Below are positions 46,542 to 55,614 of a DNA stretch of 64,000 nucleotides, piece after piece (the first letter of the stretch is position 1; every line of letters begins with the position of its first letter). The notes beneath the pieces were generated by a model. The model did not search any database, was not told the origin of the DNA, and was given only the letters and a program-made list of their open reading frames with translations. Origin of the DNA: Pseudomonas sp. JAI120 (GTDB lineage: Bacteria; Pseudomonadota; Gammaproteobacteria; Pseudomonadales; Pseudomonadaceae); contig NZ_JACHCZ010000002.1 of assembly GCF_014207255.1 (NCBI RefSeq), positions 744,001 through 808,000 on the forward strand, given 5' to 3'. The position numbers and the translations under genes are program-made.

Positions 46542-47006
46542 ATGTTCTTCGGCGTTCTCCTGATCATCACCTGGCTGATCCTCCTGCTGCGCTACCCGGC
46601 CAAGGCCCTTCCGGTTTCCCTGGCTGCCTTGGCAGGCCTGGGTTGCGTGGCCGTCTGGGTGGTCTGGCTGGACAGCCGCGAAGCCTCGCAACTGGCGCGC
46701 CTTGAACTGCGCATCAGCTACGCCCCGCAGGAATGCCCGGCTGACCGCCCGCTCAAGCTGACCCTGAACAACGGCAACGACGTGCCGCTGACTGAACTGC
46801 GCTGGCGCGTCGCCGCCTATGCGCCGGGCGACACGGTCAACCTGGCCGACAACGTCTACGCCGCTCCACGCTATCGCGGTCCCGGCGAGTTGCAGGCCGG
46901 CGCCACCTGGGACGATTGTTTGCCCACACCGCCCCTGCGCCCCGGCTACCGCCCGCAAACCCTGGAATTTCGTGCCGAGCACCTGCAAGGCAGTTTCTCG
47001 GACTGA
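46542..47006 (+). CDS. Small membrane-anchored protein of unknown function
   Basis: 154 aa. One or two N-terminal hydrophobic segments (MFFGVLLIITWLILLLRYP; LAALAGLGCVAVWVVWL), then a periplasmic or cytoplasmic domain (LELRISYAPQECPADRPLKLTLNNGNDVPLTELRWRV) that looks like a beta-sandwich, with a Cys pair (QECPA, DDCLP). Similar proteins are often labelled multidrug transporter, which the sequence does not support. GAGG sits before the ATG. 14 bp upstream of the SDR gene, so probably one operon with it and the NTF2-like gene. Confidence 0.75.
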   Translation: MFFGVLLIITWLILLLRYPAKALPVSLAALAGLGCVAVWVVWLDSREASQLARLELRISYAPQECPADRPLKLTLNNGNDVPLTELRWRVAAYAPGDTVNLADNVYAAPRYRGPGELQAGATWDDCLPTPPLRPGYRPQTLEFRAEHLQGSFSD

Positions 47007-47020
47007 CAAAGGACTGATCC

Positions 47021-47833
47021 ATGCCCAACGTACTCATCACCGGTTGCTCCAGCGGTATTGGCCGCGCCCTGGCCGATGCCTTCAAATCCGCCGGTTTCAA
47101 CGTGTGGGCCAGCGCCCGCCGCCCGGAAGACGTCACCGCCCTCGCCGCTGCGGGTTTCAATGCCGTCGAACTCGACGTCAATGACAGTGCGGCGTTACAG
47201 CGCCTGGCCGAACAGCTGGGCGAGCTGGATGTACTGATCAACAACGCCGGCTACGGCGCCATGGGCCCGCTGCTCGATGGCGGCACCGAAGCGATGCAGC
47301 GCCAGTTCGAGACCAATGTATTTTCCATCGTCGGCGTGACCCAGGCGCTGTTCCCGGCCCTGCGCCGCAGCAAAGGCCTGGTGGTGAATATCGGCAGCGT
47401 TTCCGGCGTATTGGTCACCCCGTTTGCCGGCGCCTACTGCGCCTCCAAGGCGGCGGTGCATGCGTTGAGTGATGCATTGCGCATGGAGCTGGCACCCTTT
47501 GGTATCCGAGTGATGGAAGTGCAGCCCGGCGCCATCGATACAAGCTTTGCAAAAAACGCCGGCGCCCAGGCCGAGCTGTTGATCAACGAAAAATCGCCGT
47601 GGTGGCCATTGCGCGAGGGCATTCGCGCACGCAGCCAGGCCTCTCAGGACAAGCCCACCCCGGCCAGCGTGTTTGCAGCGGATGTGCTCAAGGCGGTGCA
47701 ACAACCACAGCCGCCGCGCCTGTTGCGTTCGGGCAATGGCAGCCGGGCGTTGCCGTTGATGGCGGCGTTGTTGCCCAAGGGATTATTGGAAGCCGTGTTG
47801 AAAAAACGCTTTGGTTTGAATGGGAGTTTGTAA
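47021..47833 (+). CDS. Short-chain dehydrogenase/reductase
   Basis: 270-aa NAD(P)-dependent oxidoreductase, classical SDR. Cofactor motif TGCSSGIG (residues 7-14), Arg after strand 2 (SARRPEDV, suggests NADP), NNAG, active-site Ser in IGSVSG and Tyr-x3-Lys in YCASK. The substrate is unknown; the C-terminal region (LLRSGNGSRALPLMAALLP) resembles SDRs acting on hydrophobic ketones or steroids. The start has AAGGA; the stop is adjacent to the next start. Confidence 0.9.
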   Translation: MPNVLITGCSSGIGRALADAFKSAGFNVWASARRPEDVTALAAAGFNAVELDVNDSAALQRLAEQLGELDVLINNAGYGAMGPLLDGGTEAMQRQFETNVFSIVGVTQALFPALRRSKGLVVNIGSVSGVLVTPFAGAYCASKAAVHALSDALRMELAPFGIRVMEVQPGAIDTSFAKNAGAQAELLINEKSPWWPLREGIRARSQASQDKPTPASVFAADVLKAVQQPQPPRLLRSGNGSRALPLMAALLPKGLLEAVLKKRFGLNGSL

Positions 47834-48235
47834 ATGATCGACTACAGCGATTTTTTTGAAGAAGTGATCCAGACCCACGTCGAGATCGAACAATGGTTTG
47901 CCGGGGTTGCGCCAGAAGGCACCCTGCAAAGCCTGCTTGCGCGCTTCTCCCCCGACTTCAGCATGATCGCCCCCGCCACCGGTACACGCGTCAATGCAGC
48001 CGGGGTCAACGCGCTGTTCACTCGCCTGGGTGGTATGCGCCCCGGGTTGAAAATCACCTTGAGTGAAATGACCGGGATTGACCGGCATGCACGCGGGGCC
48101 ACGGTGACTTATCGCGAGCATCAGGTCGATGCCAGCGGCACCCGGACGGATCGCCGGGCGACCGTGGTGTTTGAGAAACAGGCCAGTGGTGCGCTGCTGT
48201 GGCGTCATCTGCATGAAACATTTATCAAGGCCTGA
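47834..48235 (+). CDS. NTF2-like (DUF4440/SnoaL-type) protein
   Basis: 133 aa, starting immediately after the SDR stop. Helical start (DYSDFFEEVIQTHVEIEQWF), then PDFSMIAPATGTRVNAAGVNALF and beta-strands TVTYREHQVDASG and RRATVVFEK ending WRHLHETFI. The layout fits the NTF2 superfamily. Close coupling with the SDR suggests a shared pathway, but the substrate is not evident. Confidence 0.78.
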   Translation: MIDYSDFFEEVIQTHVEIEQWFAGVAPEGTLQSLLARFSPDFSMIAPATGTRVNAAGVNALFTRLGGMRPGLKITLSEMTGIDRHARGATVTYREHQVDASGTRTDRRATVVFEKQASGALLWRHLHETFIKA

Positions 48236-48242
48236 CTCAGTC

Positions 48243-48338
48243 AAATGTGGGAGGGGGCTTGCTCCCGATTGCGGTGATTCAGTCAACGTATCAAGTGACT
48301 GATACTCAGCAATCGGGAGCAAGCCCCCTCCCACATTT
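48243..48338. repeat. REPIN between convergent genes
   Basis: Arms GTGGGAGGGGGCTTGCTCCC / GGGAGCAAGCCCCCTCCCAC, inner pair AGTCA.../...TGACT. Its right edge reaches the stop codon of the HlyD gene. Confidence 0.9.
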
Positions 48339-49198
48339 CAGTTCGGCGTTTGGTTAACGATCACCGTGCACGTAATCCCCGCTGCCAACAACACCCCCTC
48401 CGGCACTTCATCAATGTGAATCCGCACCGGCACCCGCTGGGCCAGGCGCACCCAGTTGAAGGTCGGGTTCACATCGGCGATCAGCTCACGACTCTCCGGG
48501 TTGTCGCGGTCGTAGATGCCGCGCGAGATGCTTTCTACGTGCCCCTTCAACGTCTCGCCGCTCATCAGCTGCATGTCGGCTTTGTCACCCACCTTCACAT
48601 GGGGCAACTTGGTTTCTTCGAAGAAGCCATAGACCCAGAACGAGTTCATATCGACCACGGCCATCTTGGCTTCGCCGATGCGTGCGTAGTCGCCGCGATG
48701 CACGTTGAGGTTAGTGACGTAGCCGTCCACCGCCGCCACGACCTGGGTGCGTTTCAAGTTGAGTTCGGCCGCTTCGAGTTGCGCCAGCGCGTGCTGGTAA
48801 TCCGCCAGGGCCGAGTCGGCGATGTTGCTGGCGTCGTCGCGGTTTTCCTTGGAGATCACCAAGGCGTCGAGGTCGGCGCGGCGGTGGGCGTTGACCTTGC
48901 GCATTTCCCAGGTGGCTTTGCGCGAGGCGACCAGGGACTGCGCCTGCTTGACGGCGATGCGGTAGTGCTCGGGGTCGATCTGCATCAGCAGGTCGCCCTT
49001 TTTCACCAACTGGTTATCGCGCACCGGCACGTCGACCACTTCGCCGGTGACGTCGGCGGCCACGTTGATGATGTCGGCGCGCACCCGGCCGTCGCGGGTC
49101 CACGGCGTTTGCATGTAGTGCACCCACAACGTGCGGCCAATCCAGATCGCCAAAGCCAGTACCAGCAAGGTCGCGAGCAGGCTGAAAAACTTTTTCAT
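48338..49198 (-). CDS. HlyD/AaeA-type efflux adaptor
   Basis: 286-aa periplasmic membrane-fusion protein. N-terminal anchor (LLATLLVLALAIWIG), barrel-sandwich half-motifs (VAADVTGEVVDVPVRDNQLVKKGDLLMQID and VAAVDGYVTNLNVHRGDYARIG), a helical hairpin between them, and a beta-barrel (FFEETKLPHVKVGDKADMQLM). It links the FUSC pump to the outer-membrane factor. Last gene of the four-gene efflux operon, 10 bp after the DUF1656 gene. Confidence 0.9.
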   Translation of the reverse strand: MKKFFSLLATLLVLALAIWIGRTLWVHYMQTPWTRDGRVRADIINVAADVTGEVVDVPVRDNQLVKKGDLLMQIDPEHYRIAVKQAQSLVASRKATWEMRKVNAHRRADLDALVISKENRDDASNIADSALADYQHALAQLEAAELNLKRTQVVAAVDGYVTNLNVHRGDYARIGEAKMAVVDMNSFWVYGFFEETKLPHVKVGDKADMQLMSGETLKGHVESISRGIYDRDNPESRELIADVNPTFNWVRLAQRVPVRIHIDEVPEGVLLAAGITCTVIVNQTPN

Positions 49199-49208
49199 CG
49201 GGGCATTC

Positions 49209-49409
49209 TCAACGGTAGACGGTCAGCGCCAGGGCGCCGAACAGGCAAACGAACAGGCTCAGGCGCAGCAACGCCGGGTGCCAGAAAAAACGGTACAGGT
49301 CGAACCCGGCCAGAAAGCGGTCCAGGGCCCAGGCCAGCGCGGCCGCGATCAGGAACATGAGGGTCATGGTCGGCATATAGATGCCGTGGAATGCGATTTC
49401 ACGAGGCAT
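49209..49409 (-). CDS. DUF1656 (AaeX-like) small membrane protein
   Basis: 66 aa with two hydrophobic segments (MTLMFLIAAALAWALDRFL and LLRLSLFVCLFGALALTVY) and the start PREIAFHGIYMPT typical of DUF1656. It is always found between FUSC-type pump and HlyD-adaptor genes; its function is unknown. Overlaps the FUSC gene by 11 nt. Confidence 0.88.
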   Translation of the reverse strand: MPREIAFHGIYMPTMTLMFLIAAALAWALDRFLAGFDLYRFFWHPALLRLSLFVCLFGALALTVYR

Positions 49410-51576
49410 TCGGGGTTCCTTTGAGGGCCGCCAGCGGTGATTGCGGGTCCAGCAACGAGGTGCGGATAAAGTGCAGGTAGCTTTTCACCCGGCGCAGGGC
49501 CGAGGTGTCGAAGTGTGGGGCGAAGGGTTCGTCGGTGGCCTGCACGCGGCTGATCGCGTGGTCGACGGCGATCAGGCCACGCTCCAGGTTGCTGGCGCTG
49601 GGTTGCAGGAACAGTCGCACCAACGAGCGGCCCATCACCCGAATCGCCTGGCGCCAGGGCTGGGATTCGGCATAGGCCGGATGCACCGGCAGGATCGCCT
49701 GTTCCTTGCGCAACTCGATGATCGCGTGACCGACTTCCAGCACCACGAACATCCAGCGCAGCAAGTCGCGTTGCACTTGCGGCTGGCCCACAGCGAGGCC
49801 GTAGGCCTGGTGCAGCAGGTCACGGGTGCGGCTTTCGAAACTCGACGCCAACCCCTTGAGCTTGCCGCTGATGGCATACACCACCTGCTCGCGCAGGTCC
49901 TGCTCCAGGCGGCGCCACAGCCAGCGGCTGTTGGGCGGCAGGATGATCGCCCCCGCCGCCGCGCACACCAGCATGCCAATGATCATGGCGATGTAGTCGT
50001 TGATAAAGGTGTAGGGGTTGTAGACGGTGAGGTTGTCCGGCACCGAGCCGGTGCTGAAGAAAATCAGCAAGCCCACGCCAACCCCGGCGTATTGCGGGCG
50101 TGAGGCGAGGAACGCACCGAGGATGATCACCGGCGCAAGCATCACGCACAGCAGCGGGAAGCCGTCGATCCACGGGAACACGAAGAACATGTCGACAAAG
50201 CCCACCAACGCGCCGATCAAGGTGCCGCAGGCCATCTGGAACGCCATGCGCTTGGGGTTGGGTGTGGCGGCGGACAAGCCGACGGTTGCGGCGGCGATCA
50301 AGGTCATGGTGGCGCCGCTGGGCCAGGCCGTGGCCACCCAATAGCTGCCCAGCACAATCAGGATGAACGACGCGCGAATCCCCGAGGCGGCGCAGGCCAG
50401 CCAGTTGGTTTTCGGGCTGAAGGTTTCGTCCCATTGCTCCCGTGCATGGCTGTGATCGGCCAGGGAGGCATGGGTTTGCGCGTAGTTGTGCAGGTCATTG
50501 ACGAAGCGGTAGAGCAGCTCATAAGCGGTGTGAAAATCCAGCTGCTCGGCTTCACTCGGGTTGCCCTCCTGGAAGGTCGCACGCAGGCTGCGCACTTTGG
50601 CGGGCAGGCTGTCCTTGTAGGCGCTGAGTTGGTTGACCAGGCGTGCGGCATCGGGGCTGGTGAGGGCGGGACCGGAGAAGCCGTCGAGCACTTCGGCCAG
50701 GTCCTGCAGGCCCGGTTTAATCGCCGCCACCACATGATCCGCGGAGTCCGTGCGCAGGCGTTCGAGCAACTGGTGCAAGGCATTGAAGCGCGTGGTGATG
50801 CTCATGAACTCGCTGTTGAGGCGACTGAGCCGGCCGTTGCGCCGGCGCATGTGCGGGTCTTCGAACACCGTGAGGCTGCGCAGCCCTTCCAGGCCCACGG
50901 CCTCGGCGATAAAGCGCACGTTGCTGGCCTCGAACCCTTCACGCTGGCTGCGCCCGCGCAGGCCGTCGGTGACAAACAACGCGAACACACCAAAACGCTG
51001 ATAGAGCGCGTTGCGCATCGCGGCACTGGACGTCTGCGGCAGGATCGCCGCGCTGACCAACGTGGAACACAGGATCCCCAGGGAGATTTCCAGCACCCGC
51101 CATACCGCCGCCATAAAGGCGCCATCCGGATGGGCCAGGGCCGGCAGGCCGACCATCGCTGCCGTATACCCCGCGAGCACGAAGCCGTAGGCGCGAAAGT
51201 TACGGTTGCGTGTCGCGCCAGCGGTGCAAATGCCGACCCAGATTGCCAGCGCCCCCAGGAACAACTCGGTGTTCTGCGCAAACAACGCGATCAACAACAC
51301 CATCACCGCCGACCCCGCCAGGGTGCCGAGGAAACGATAGAAGCTCTTGGCGAACACCTGGCCGCTCTGGGGTTGCATCACGATAAATACGGTGATCATC
51401 GCGGTGCGCGGTTGCGGCAGTTCCAGGCGCATCGCCAGCCACAGCGTGAGGAACGCGGCGATCAGCACCTTGAAGATGTACACCCAGGTCACGCCGTCGC
51501 TGCGTGCCCAGTCAAAAAAACCACGGCGCCACTCAAGGGAATGCAGCCAGCGCAGCGGTGCAGGCAAGGGAGTCAT
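49399..51576 (-). CDS. FUSC/AaeB-family efflux pump
   Basis: 725-aa inner-membrane protein, aromatic acid exporter type. Two membrane bundles (about residues 25-175: LIAAFLTLWLAMRLELPQPRTAMITVFIVMQPQSGQVFAKS; about 395-545: FILIVLGSYWVATAWPSGATMTLIAA) separated by a soluble region, with a C-terminal soluble domain. Members export hydroxylated aromatic acids such as p-hydroxybenzoate or fusaric acid; the substrate here is unknown. Middle of the operon. Confidence 0.88.
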   Translation of the reverse strand: MTPLPAPLRWLHSLEWRRGFFDWARSDGVTWVYIFKVLIAAFLTLWLAMRLELPQPRTAMITVFIVMQPQSGQVFAKSFYRFLGTLAGSAVMVLLIALFAQNTELFLGALAIWVGICTAGATRNRNFRAYGFVLAGYTAAMVGLPALAHPDGAFMAAVWRVLEISLGILCSTLVSAAILPQTSSAAMRNALYQRFGVFALFVTDGLRGRSQREGFEASNVRFIAEAVGLEGLRSLTVFEDPHMRRRNGRLSRLNSEFMSITTRFNALHQLLERLRTDSADHVVAAIKPGLQDLAEVLDGFSGPALTSPDAARLVNQLSAYKDSLPAKVRSLRATFQEGNPSEAEQLDFHTAYELLYRFVNDLHNYAQTHASLADHSHAREQWDETFSPKTNWLACAASGIRASFILIVLGSYWVATAWPSGATMTLIAAATVGLSAATPNPKRMAFQMACGTLIGALVGFVDMFFVFPWIDGFPLLCVMLAPVIILGAFLASRPQYAGVGVGLLIFFSTGSVPDNLTVYNPYTFINDYIAMIIGMLVCAAAGAIILPPNSRWLWRRLEQDLREQVVYAISGKLKGLASSFESRTRDLLHQAYGLAVGQPQVQRDLLRWMFVVLEVGHAIIELRKEQAILPVHPAYAESQPWRQAIRVMGRSLVRLFLQPSASNLERGLIAVDHAISRVQATDEPFAPHFDTSALRRVKSYLHFIRTSLLDPQSPLAALKGTPNAS

Positions 51577-51586
51577 TAAATCCTAC

Positions 51587-53098
51587 TCAGTGGTCAAACA
51601 CGGCAAGCGCCGCCGGGGTCTTGCTCGGGAGGGTCTTGGCGTCTTGCGGTACGTCTTTGCCGGCGTCGAGGCCGCCACCCAGTGCGGTCACCAGTTCGGC
51701 ATGGGCGCCAAGCCGCGCGGCCTGTACCTGTTGCTCGATCTGTTGTTGGCGAAACAGCAGGGTCTGGGCGTTGAGCACATTGAGGTAATCGGTGAGGCCG
51801 CGCTGGTAGGCGATCATCGCGATGTCGTAGGTCTTCTGCGCCGAGGCCACCGACTGCGCGGCAAACGAAGCTTGCTTGTCCATGGACTCGCGGCGGATCA
51901 ACTGGTCGCTGATACCCTTGAGCGCATTGACCAGGGTCTGGTTGTAGTGCGCCACTGCGATGTCATAGCCGGCGCTGGCCTCACCCAGCTCGGCACGCAG
52001 GCGACCGCCGTCGAAGATCGGCAAGCTGATCGCCGGGCCGACGGTGTAGTTGAATTTCTTGCCGGCGAGAAACGCCAGCATGCCGCCGCCGGTGGCCATG
52101 TAGCCGAGGCTGCCGACCAGGTCGACGTTAGGGTAGAAACCGGCGTGGGCGACATCGATGCCACGGGCCTGCGCCGCGACCTGCCAACGGCTGGCGACCA
52201 CATCCGGGCGCTGGCCGAGCAATTGCGCGGGCAGGCTCGAGGGCAGTTTCAGTGGGGCGGCAAGGGACAGCGTCGGACGTTGCAACGTCGCGCCCTCCCC
52301 CGGCCCCTTGCCGGCCAACGCCGCCAACTGGTTGCGGCTCAGGGCGATTTCTTCGTCCAGGGCATCCAATTGGCGATGGGTTTCCGGCAGCGGTGTTTCG
52401 GCCTGGCTCACGTCGAAATGGGTGCCGATGCCGGCGTCCAGGCGTTTGTTGGCCAGGTCAAGGATCTGCTGTTGCTGGGCCAGGGTCGCCGCGACAATAT
52501 CGCGGTTGGCGTAATGCAGCGACAGCTGGATATAGGCGCGCACCACGTTGTTCTGCAGCTCAAGCTGGGCCTGGCGGGCTTCGGCCGCGCTCATGTGGGC
52601 CAGGTCGACGGCACGCTCGGTGGCGTTGCTTTCGCGGCCCCACAGGTCGAAGGCGTAGCTCAAACCCAGGGACGCATTGTTGTCCCAGGTGTTGGCACCG
52701 CTCAATTCACCCGGGCCGTAGAACTGATCCTTGGGCCAATTGTGGCGTTTGAGGGTGGTATCACCGTTGATCTGCAGCGACTCGGCCGACTCGGCAACCC
52801 CGGCCATGGCGCGCGCTTCCCGCACCCGTGCGGCGGCCATGGCCATGCTCGGGCTGCTTTGGGTGGCGAGGTCGACCCAGCGGTTGAGCTGGGGATCGCC
52901 GTAGGCCTGCCACCATTGTGCGGTGGGCCAGTGGGCGTCCTGGGCGGCGCTGCGGATCGCTTCGTCGGTGGCCAGGGTAGTGGCATTGAGGGCCTGGCCT
53001 TGGGGGGCGATTCCTCCGGTTCCGATGCAGCCGCTGATTGCTAACGATAAAGCCCAAACACTGAGAGCCTTCAGCTCTCTGTTGATGCGACGCGGCAC
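51587..53098 (-). CDS. NodT-type outer-membrane efflux lipoprotein
   Basis: 503 aa from a GTG at 53098 with AGGA upstream (an in-frame TTG lies at 53143). Lipobox LAISGC, then two outer-membrane efflux repeats: WWQAYGDPQLNRWVDLA, FDLWGRESNATERA, RAYIQLSLHYANRDI; second half LLGQRPDVVASRW, FYPNVDLVGSLGYMA, PIFDGGRLRAELGEA. It forms the exit duct for the adjacent FUSC/HlyD pump. First gene of the operon. Confidence 0.9.
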   Translation of the reverse strand: MPRRINRELKALSVWALSLAISGCIGTGGIAPQGQALNATTLATDEAIRSAAQDAHWPTAQWWQAYGDPQLNRWVDLATQSSPSMAMAAARVREARAMAGVAESAESLQINGDTTLKRHNWPKDQFYGPGELSGANTWDNNASLGLSYAFDLWGRESNATERAVDLAHMSAAEARQAQLELQNNVVRAYIQLSLHYANRDIVAATLAQQQQILDLANKRLDAGIGTHFDVSQAETPLPETHRQLDALDEEIALSRNQLAALAGKGPGEGATLQRPTLSLAAPLKLPSSLPAQLLGQRPDVVASRWQVAAQARGIDVAHAGFYPNVDLVGSLGYMATGGGMLAFLAGKKFNYTVGPAISLPIFDGGRLRAELGEASAGYDIAVAHYNQTLVNALKGISDQLIRRESMDKQASFAAQSVASAQKTYDIAMIAYQRGLTDYLNVLNAQTLLFRQQQIEQQVQAARLGAHAELVTALGGGLDAGKDVPQDAKTLPSKTPAALAVFDH

Positions 53099-53328
53099 GG
53101 CGAACGAATTCCTGAGGTGGTGTTGCGGGGAGAGGTGGCGCAATTCTAGGCGGCGGCACGGAGGACGATAAGCAGGTATTCCTGTGATTCTTTATTACCG
53201 TTCCAGCGACAATCCCGGTTCGACGGGCGTGTGGTTCGGATATTTATCCAGGCATCTGCATACTTGCCCTACATCGATCCGCGTAACCGGGCACCAGAGT
53301 AGTCAGCCGACTGCCCCCGGAGCGCCTC

Positions 53329-55518
53329 ATGCTTTCAGCCCTCAATACGCGGTTGTCCACACAAGAAAGCGTCGATGCTCTGCGCAGGCAGCTGCACCTC
53401 GATCCTGTGGCTCTGCGTCCCGGGATGCTGCCTCTACAAAGGGATGTGCACTGGATCGCCGACAAGATTCTGGAAAAGCTGACCGCTCTTGCAGGCTACC
53501 CTCGCGACCAGTTGGCAATAGAGGCGCTCCACTACAGACTGTCCAACGGCCCACCAAGCCTGGAAGTGTCGGTTGAGGCGTTACCTGACTTGTACGCGTT
53601 TTTCAAAAAAGCCGAACACGTGCTCAGCCGTCATCGATCTCGTCAAAACCCGGAGATGGAGGCCGATTACACACTGTGTCGTGCGCTCAAATGGCAGTTT
53701 CGCGCAGCCGTCAGCGAGGGCAACCACCAGCGCCTCACGCACAATCTGCTGCAGTCGCTGAGCTATATCCGCGACGGCGGCGAACGGATCAACCATCGTC
53801 ATATCGGCTACGACATTGCCCTGGAATCGACGCGACAGATCAGTGCCGGGCCGCATCTGGCTGCCGACTCTCGCTTGGCAACCACGGCAGATCAGCGGAT
53901 CAAGAGCACGCGCATCATTGCCCTGCAGGGCAAATTGAAATCAACGCTGTCACAACCGAGCGAGTCCCGGTCTCGCGCCCAACTTGGCCTTGGCTATGTA
54001 TCGTCTCGCGAATACTCGAGCCTGGAGCACTACGCCGATGCCCGCAGCCATTCTGTACGCACGTCGCTGAGCGAGAGCATCGGGCGCACCGCCAATAACT
54101 TGCGCAACCTGGTGAGTGACAGCTGCAACCTGCAAAGGCACTGCGCTTACTCAGCACAGAGCCAACCCTATGTCAGGGACACGCTTGCCCGCGCAGGCCT
54201 GGTCGACGTTGAACTGCCCTGCCTGCATCCCCCCTCCCAACCAGTCATGACCGAAAGGGGCATCGCACTGACTATGCGAGGCAAGGTGGCGGTCGACTTC
54301 TTCAATTTCCTGAATGTGCACACCACGATCGAACTTACTTTGCAGCGCACCCGGCAACATAAAGCACTGGATATTCTCGGCTTGCACGAAATGTCCACGG
54401 TGCTGGCGAAGCAGCAACTGGTCTCTCTCAAGCGTCCCGATGACAGCCCCACGGCCCTGTTGAATGACATGAAAAACCATGTCATTTCCAGCAGCCGGCA
54501 ATTCACCCGGAGCGTCAGCAAGCCTGTGCCGGCGTCCGAGTTGAACGCCGCCCTGCACACAAGCAACCGACAGGCCAGGTCACTGCTGGAACGGTATGTA
54601 CTGCTCAAGACCGACTCACGCCTGGACACGCACCTGGACCGCGAAATACGCGCGCTGATCCAGCGCAACCCTGTGCTGCTTCGCCCCGAAGCGTTAAGGA
54701 CCTACACGCTGACAGCCCAGACGCAAACACTGTCAGGCTCAGCAGGGGTCACGGCTTCGTCACGGGCCGAGGCAGGCGGTAAAGGGGTGTCCATCGAATT
54801 CAGCCATCGCAAGAGTGATGACCCGCATCTGAGTGGCGATTACCTGACGATCGACATCGCAGCGCTCAAGTCCGTGGCGGTGGTACAAAAAACGCTGCGG
54901 CACGCATTGTCATCCATCGGAGACCAGGCGTTCGACTGGGAAAAGCTGGTCCGTTCGATCAGTGAATCACTGCTCGATCCTGCCAGACCTTCGTCTACCC
55001 ATGTGCTGGTAAAAATCAAGCACGGCGAACCCGTGGTATTACTCACGCGCCATACGATGAACAAACAGCGCAACCTGGGACTGCCCAAGCCCGTTGAGCA
55101 GTTCAGCGGCATTGATGTGCAGTCTCTGCGCACACGGCAAACCTTGCGTACCGAACAACTGGGCACCGACTCGTTGGATCATGTTTTACCCATCGCTCGC
55201 CGCTATCTGGGAAACCCTGATGAGAAGCCAGGTTGGGACAATTATGTACAGCGCCACGCCGATGACTTTCACGCGTTGCTCAACGCCCTCGGCCGGCCGT
55301 CACACGGTACAACGCTGGCGGCCGATCTCGACGCGATCAAACGCATCAGCCCGGCACTCGAACGGGCGGCTGAAGACCTGACCCGGCGGGCCAACGCCGC
55401 CCTTGAAGCGCCTACCGCCGAACACCGCGCCAGTGCACGGGAGGCATTCAATCACCTGCTGCGGGAATACCTGCCGCACTATGAGGCGAAAGTCAGTCAG
55501 GCCTGGACCTTATCCTGA
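53329..55518 (+). CDS. Large protein of unknown function (729 aa)
   Basis: I do not recognise a family. There is no signal peptide and no membrane helix. The N-terminus MLSALNTRLSTQESVDALRR is Ser/Thr/Gln-rich, has no acidic residue in the first 12 positions and Ala at position 4. A helical part follows to about 160. Two segments then look like amphipathic beta-strands of alternating polarity (about 170-290 and 305-355, e.g. GIALTMRGKVAVDFFNFL). A third such segment is at about 465-510 (LTAQTQTLSGSAGVTASSRA). The C-terminus is helical (ERAAEDLTRRANAALEAPTAEHRAS). The ATG has GGAG at 6 nt. It stands alone between two unrelated genes, divergent from the efflux operon. GC appears somewhat lower than its neighbours. 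Confidence 0.8.
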   Translation: MLSALNTRLSTQESVDALRRQLHLDPVALRPGMLPLQRDVHWIADKILEKLTALAGYPRDQLAIEALHYRLSNGPPSLEVSVEALPDLYAFFKKAEHVLSRHRSRQNPEMEADYTLCRALKWQFRAAVSEGNHQRLTHNLLQSLSYIRDGGERINHRHIGYDIALESTRQISAGPHLAADSRLATTADQRIKSTRIIALQGKLKSTLSQPSESRSRAQLGLGYVSSREYSSLEHYADARSHSVRTSLSESIGRTANNLRNLVSDSCNLQRHCAYSAQSQPYVRDTLARAGLVDVELPCLHPPSQPVMTERGIALTMRGKVAVDFFNFLNVHTTIELTLQRTRQHKALDILGLHEMSTVLAKQQLVSLKRPDDSPTALLNDMKNHVISSSRQFTRSVSKPVPASELNAALHTSNRQARSLLERYVLLKTDSRLDTHLDREIRALIQRNPVLLRPEALRTYTLTAQTQTLSGSAGVTASSRAEAGGKGVSIEFSHRKSDDPHLSGDYLTIDIAALKSVAVVQKTLRHALSSIGDQAFDWEKLVRSISESLLDPARPSSTHVLVKIKHGEPVVLLTRHTMNKQRNLGLPKPVEQFSGIDVQSLRTRQTLRTEQLGTDSLDHVLPIARRYLGNPDEKPGWDNYVQRHADDFHALLNALGRPSHGTTLAADLDAIKRISPALERAAEDLTRRANAALEAPTAEHRASAREAFNHLLREYLPHYEAKVSQAWTLS

Positions 55519-55614
55519 GCCTGCGCCAACAATGTCCAGGCGGAGCGCGCCCAGCGGATGCACACCTGCGCGCAACTTCATGTCACAATTTGGCATCTCC
55601 CCTGAGAACTCTCC

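Noticed and set aside
46542..47006. Multidrug transporter
   Set aside because: Such a label is sometimes given to similar proteins, but there are only one or two membrane segments and a soluble domain, not a transporter.
53160..53328. Possible hrp-box upstream of the 729-aa gene
   Set aside because: No GGAACC-N15/16-CCACNNA arrangement is present; the only GGAAC-like string is on the wrong strand.
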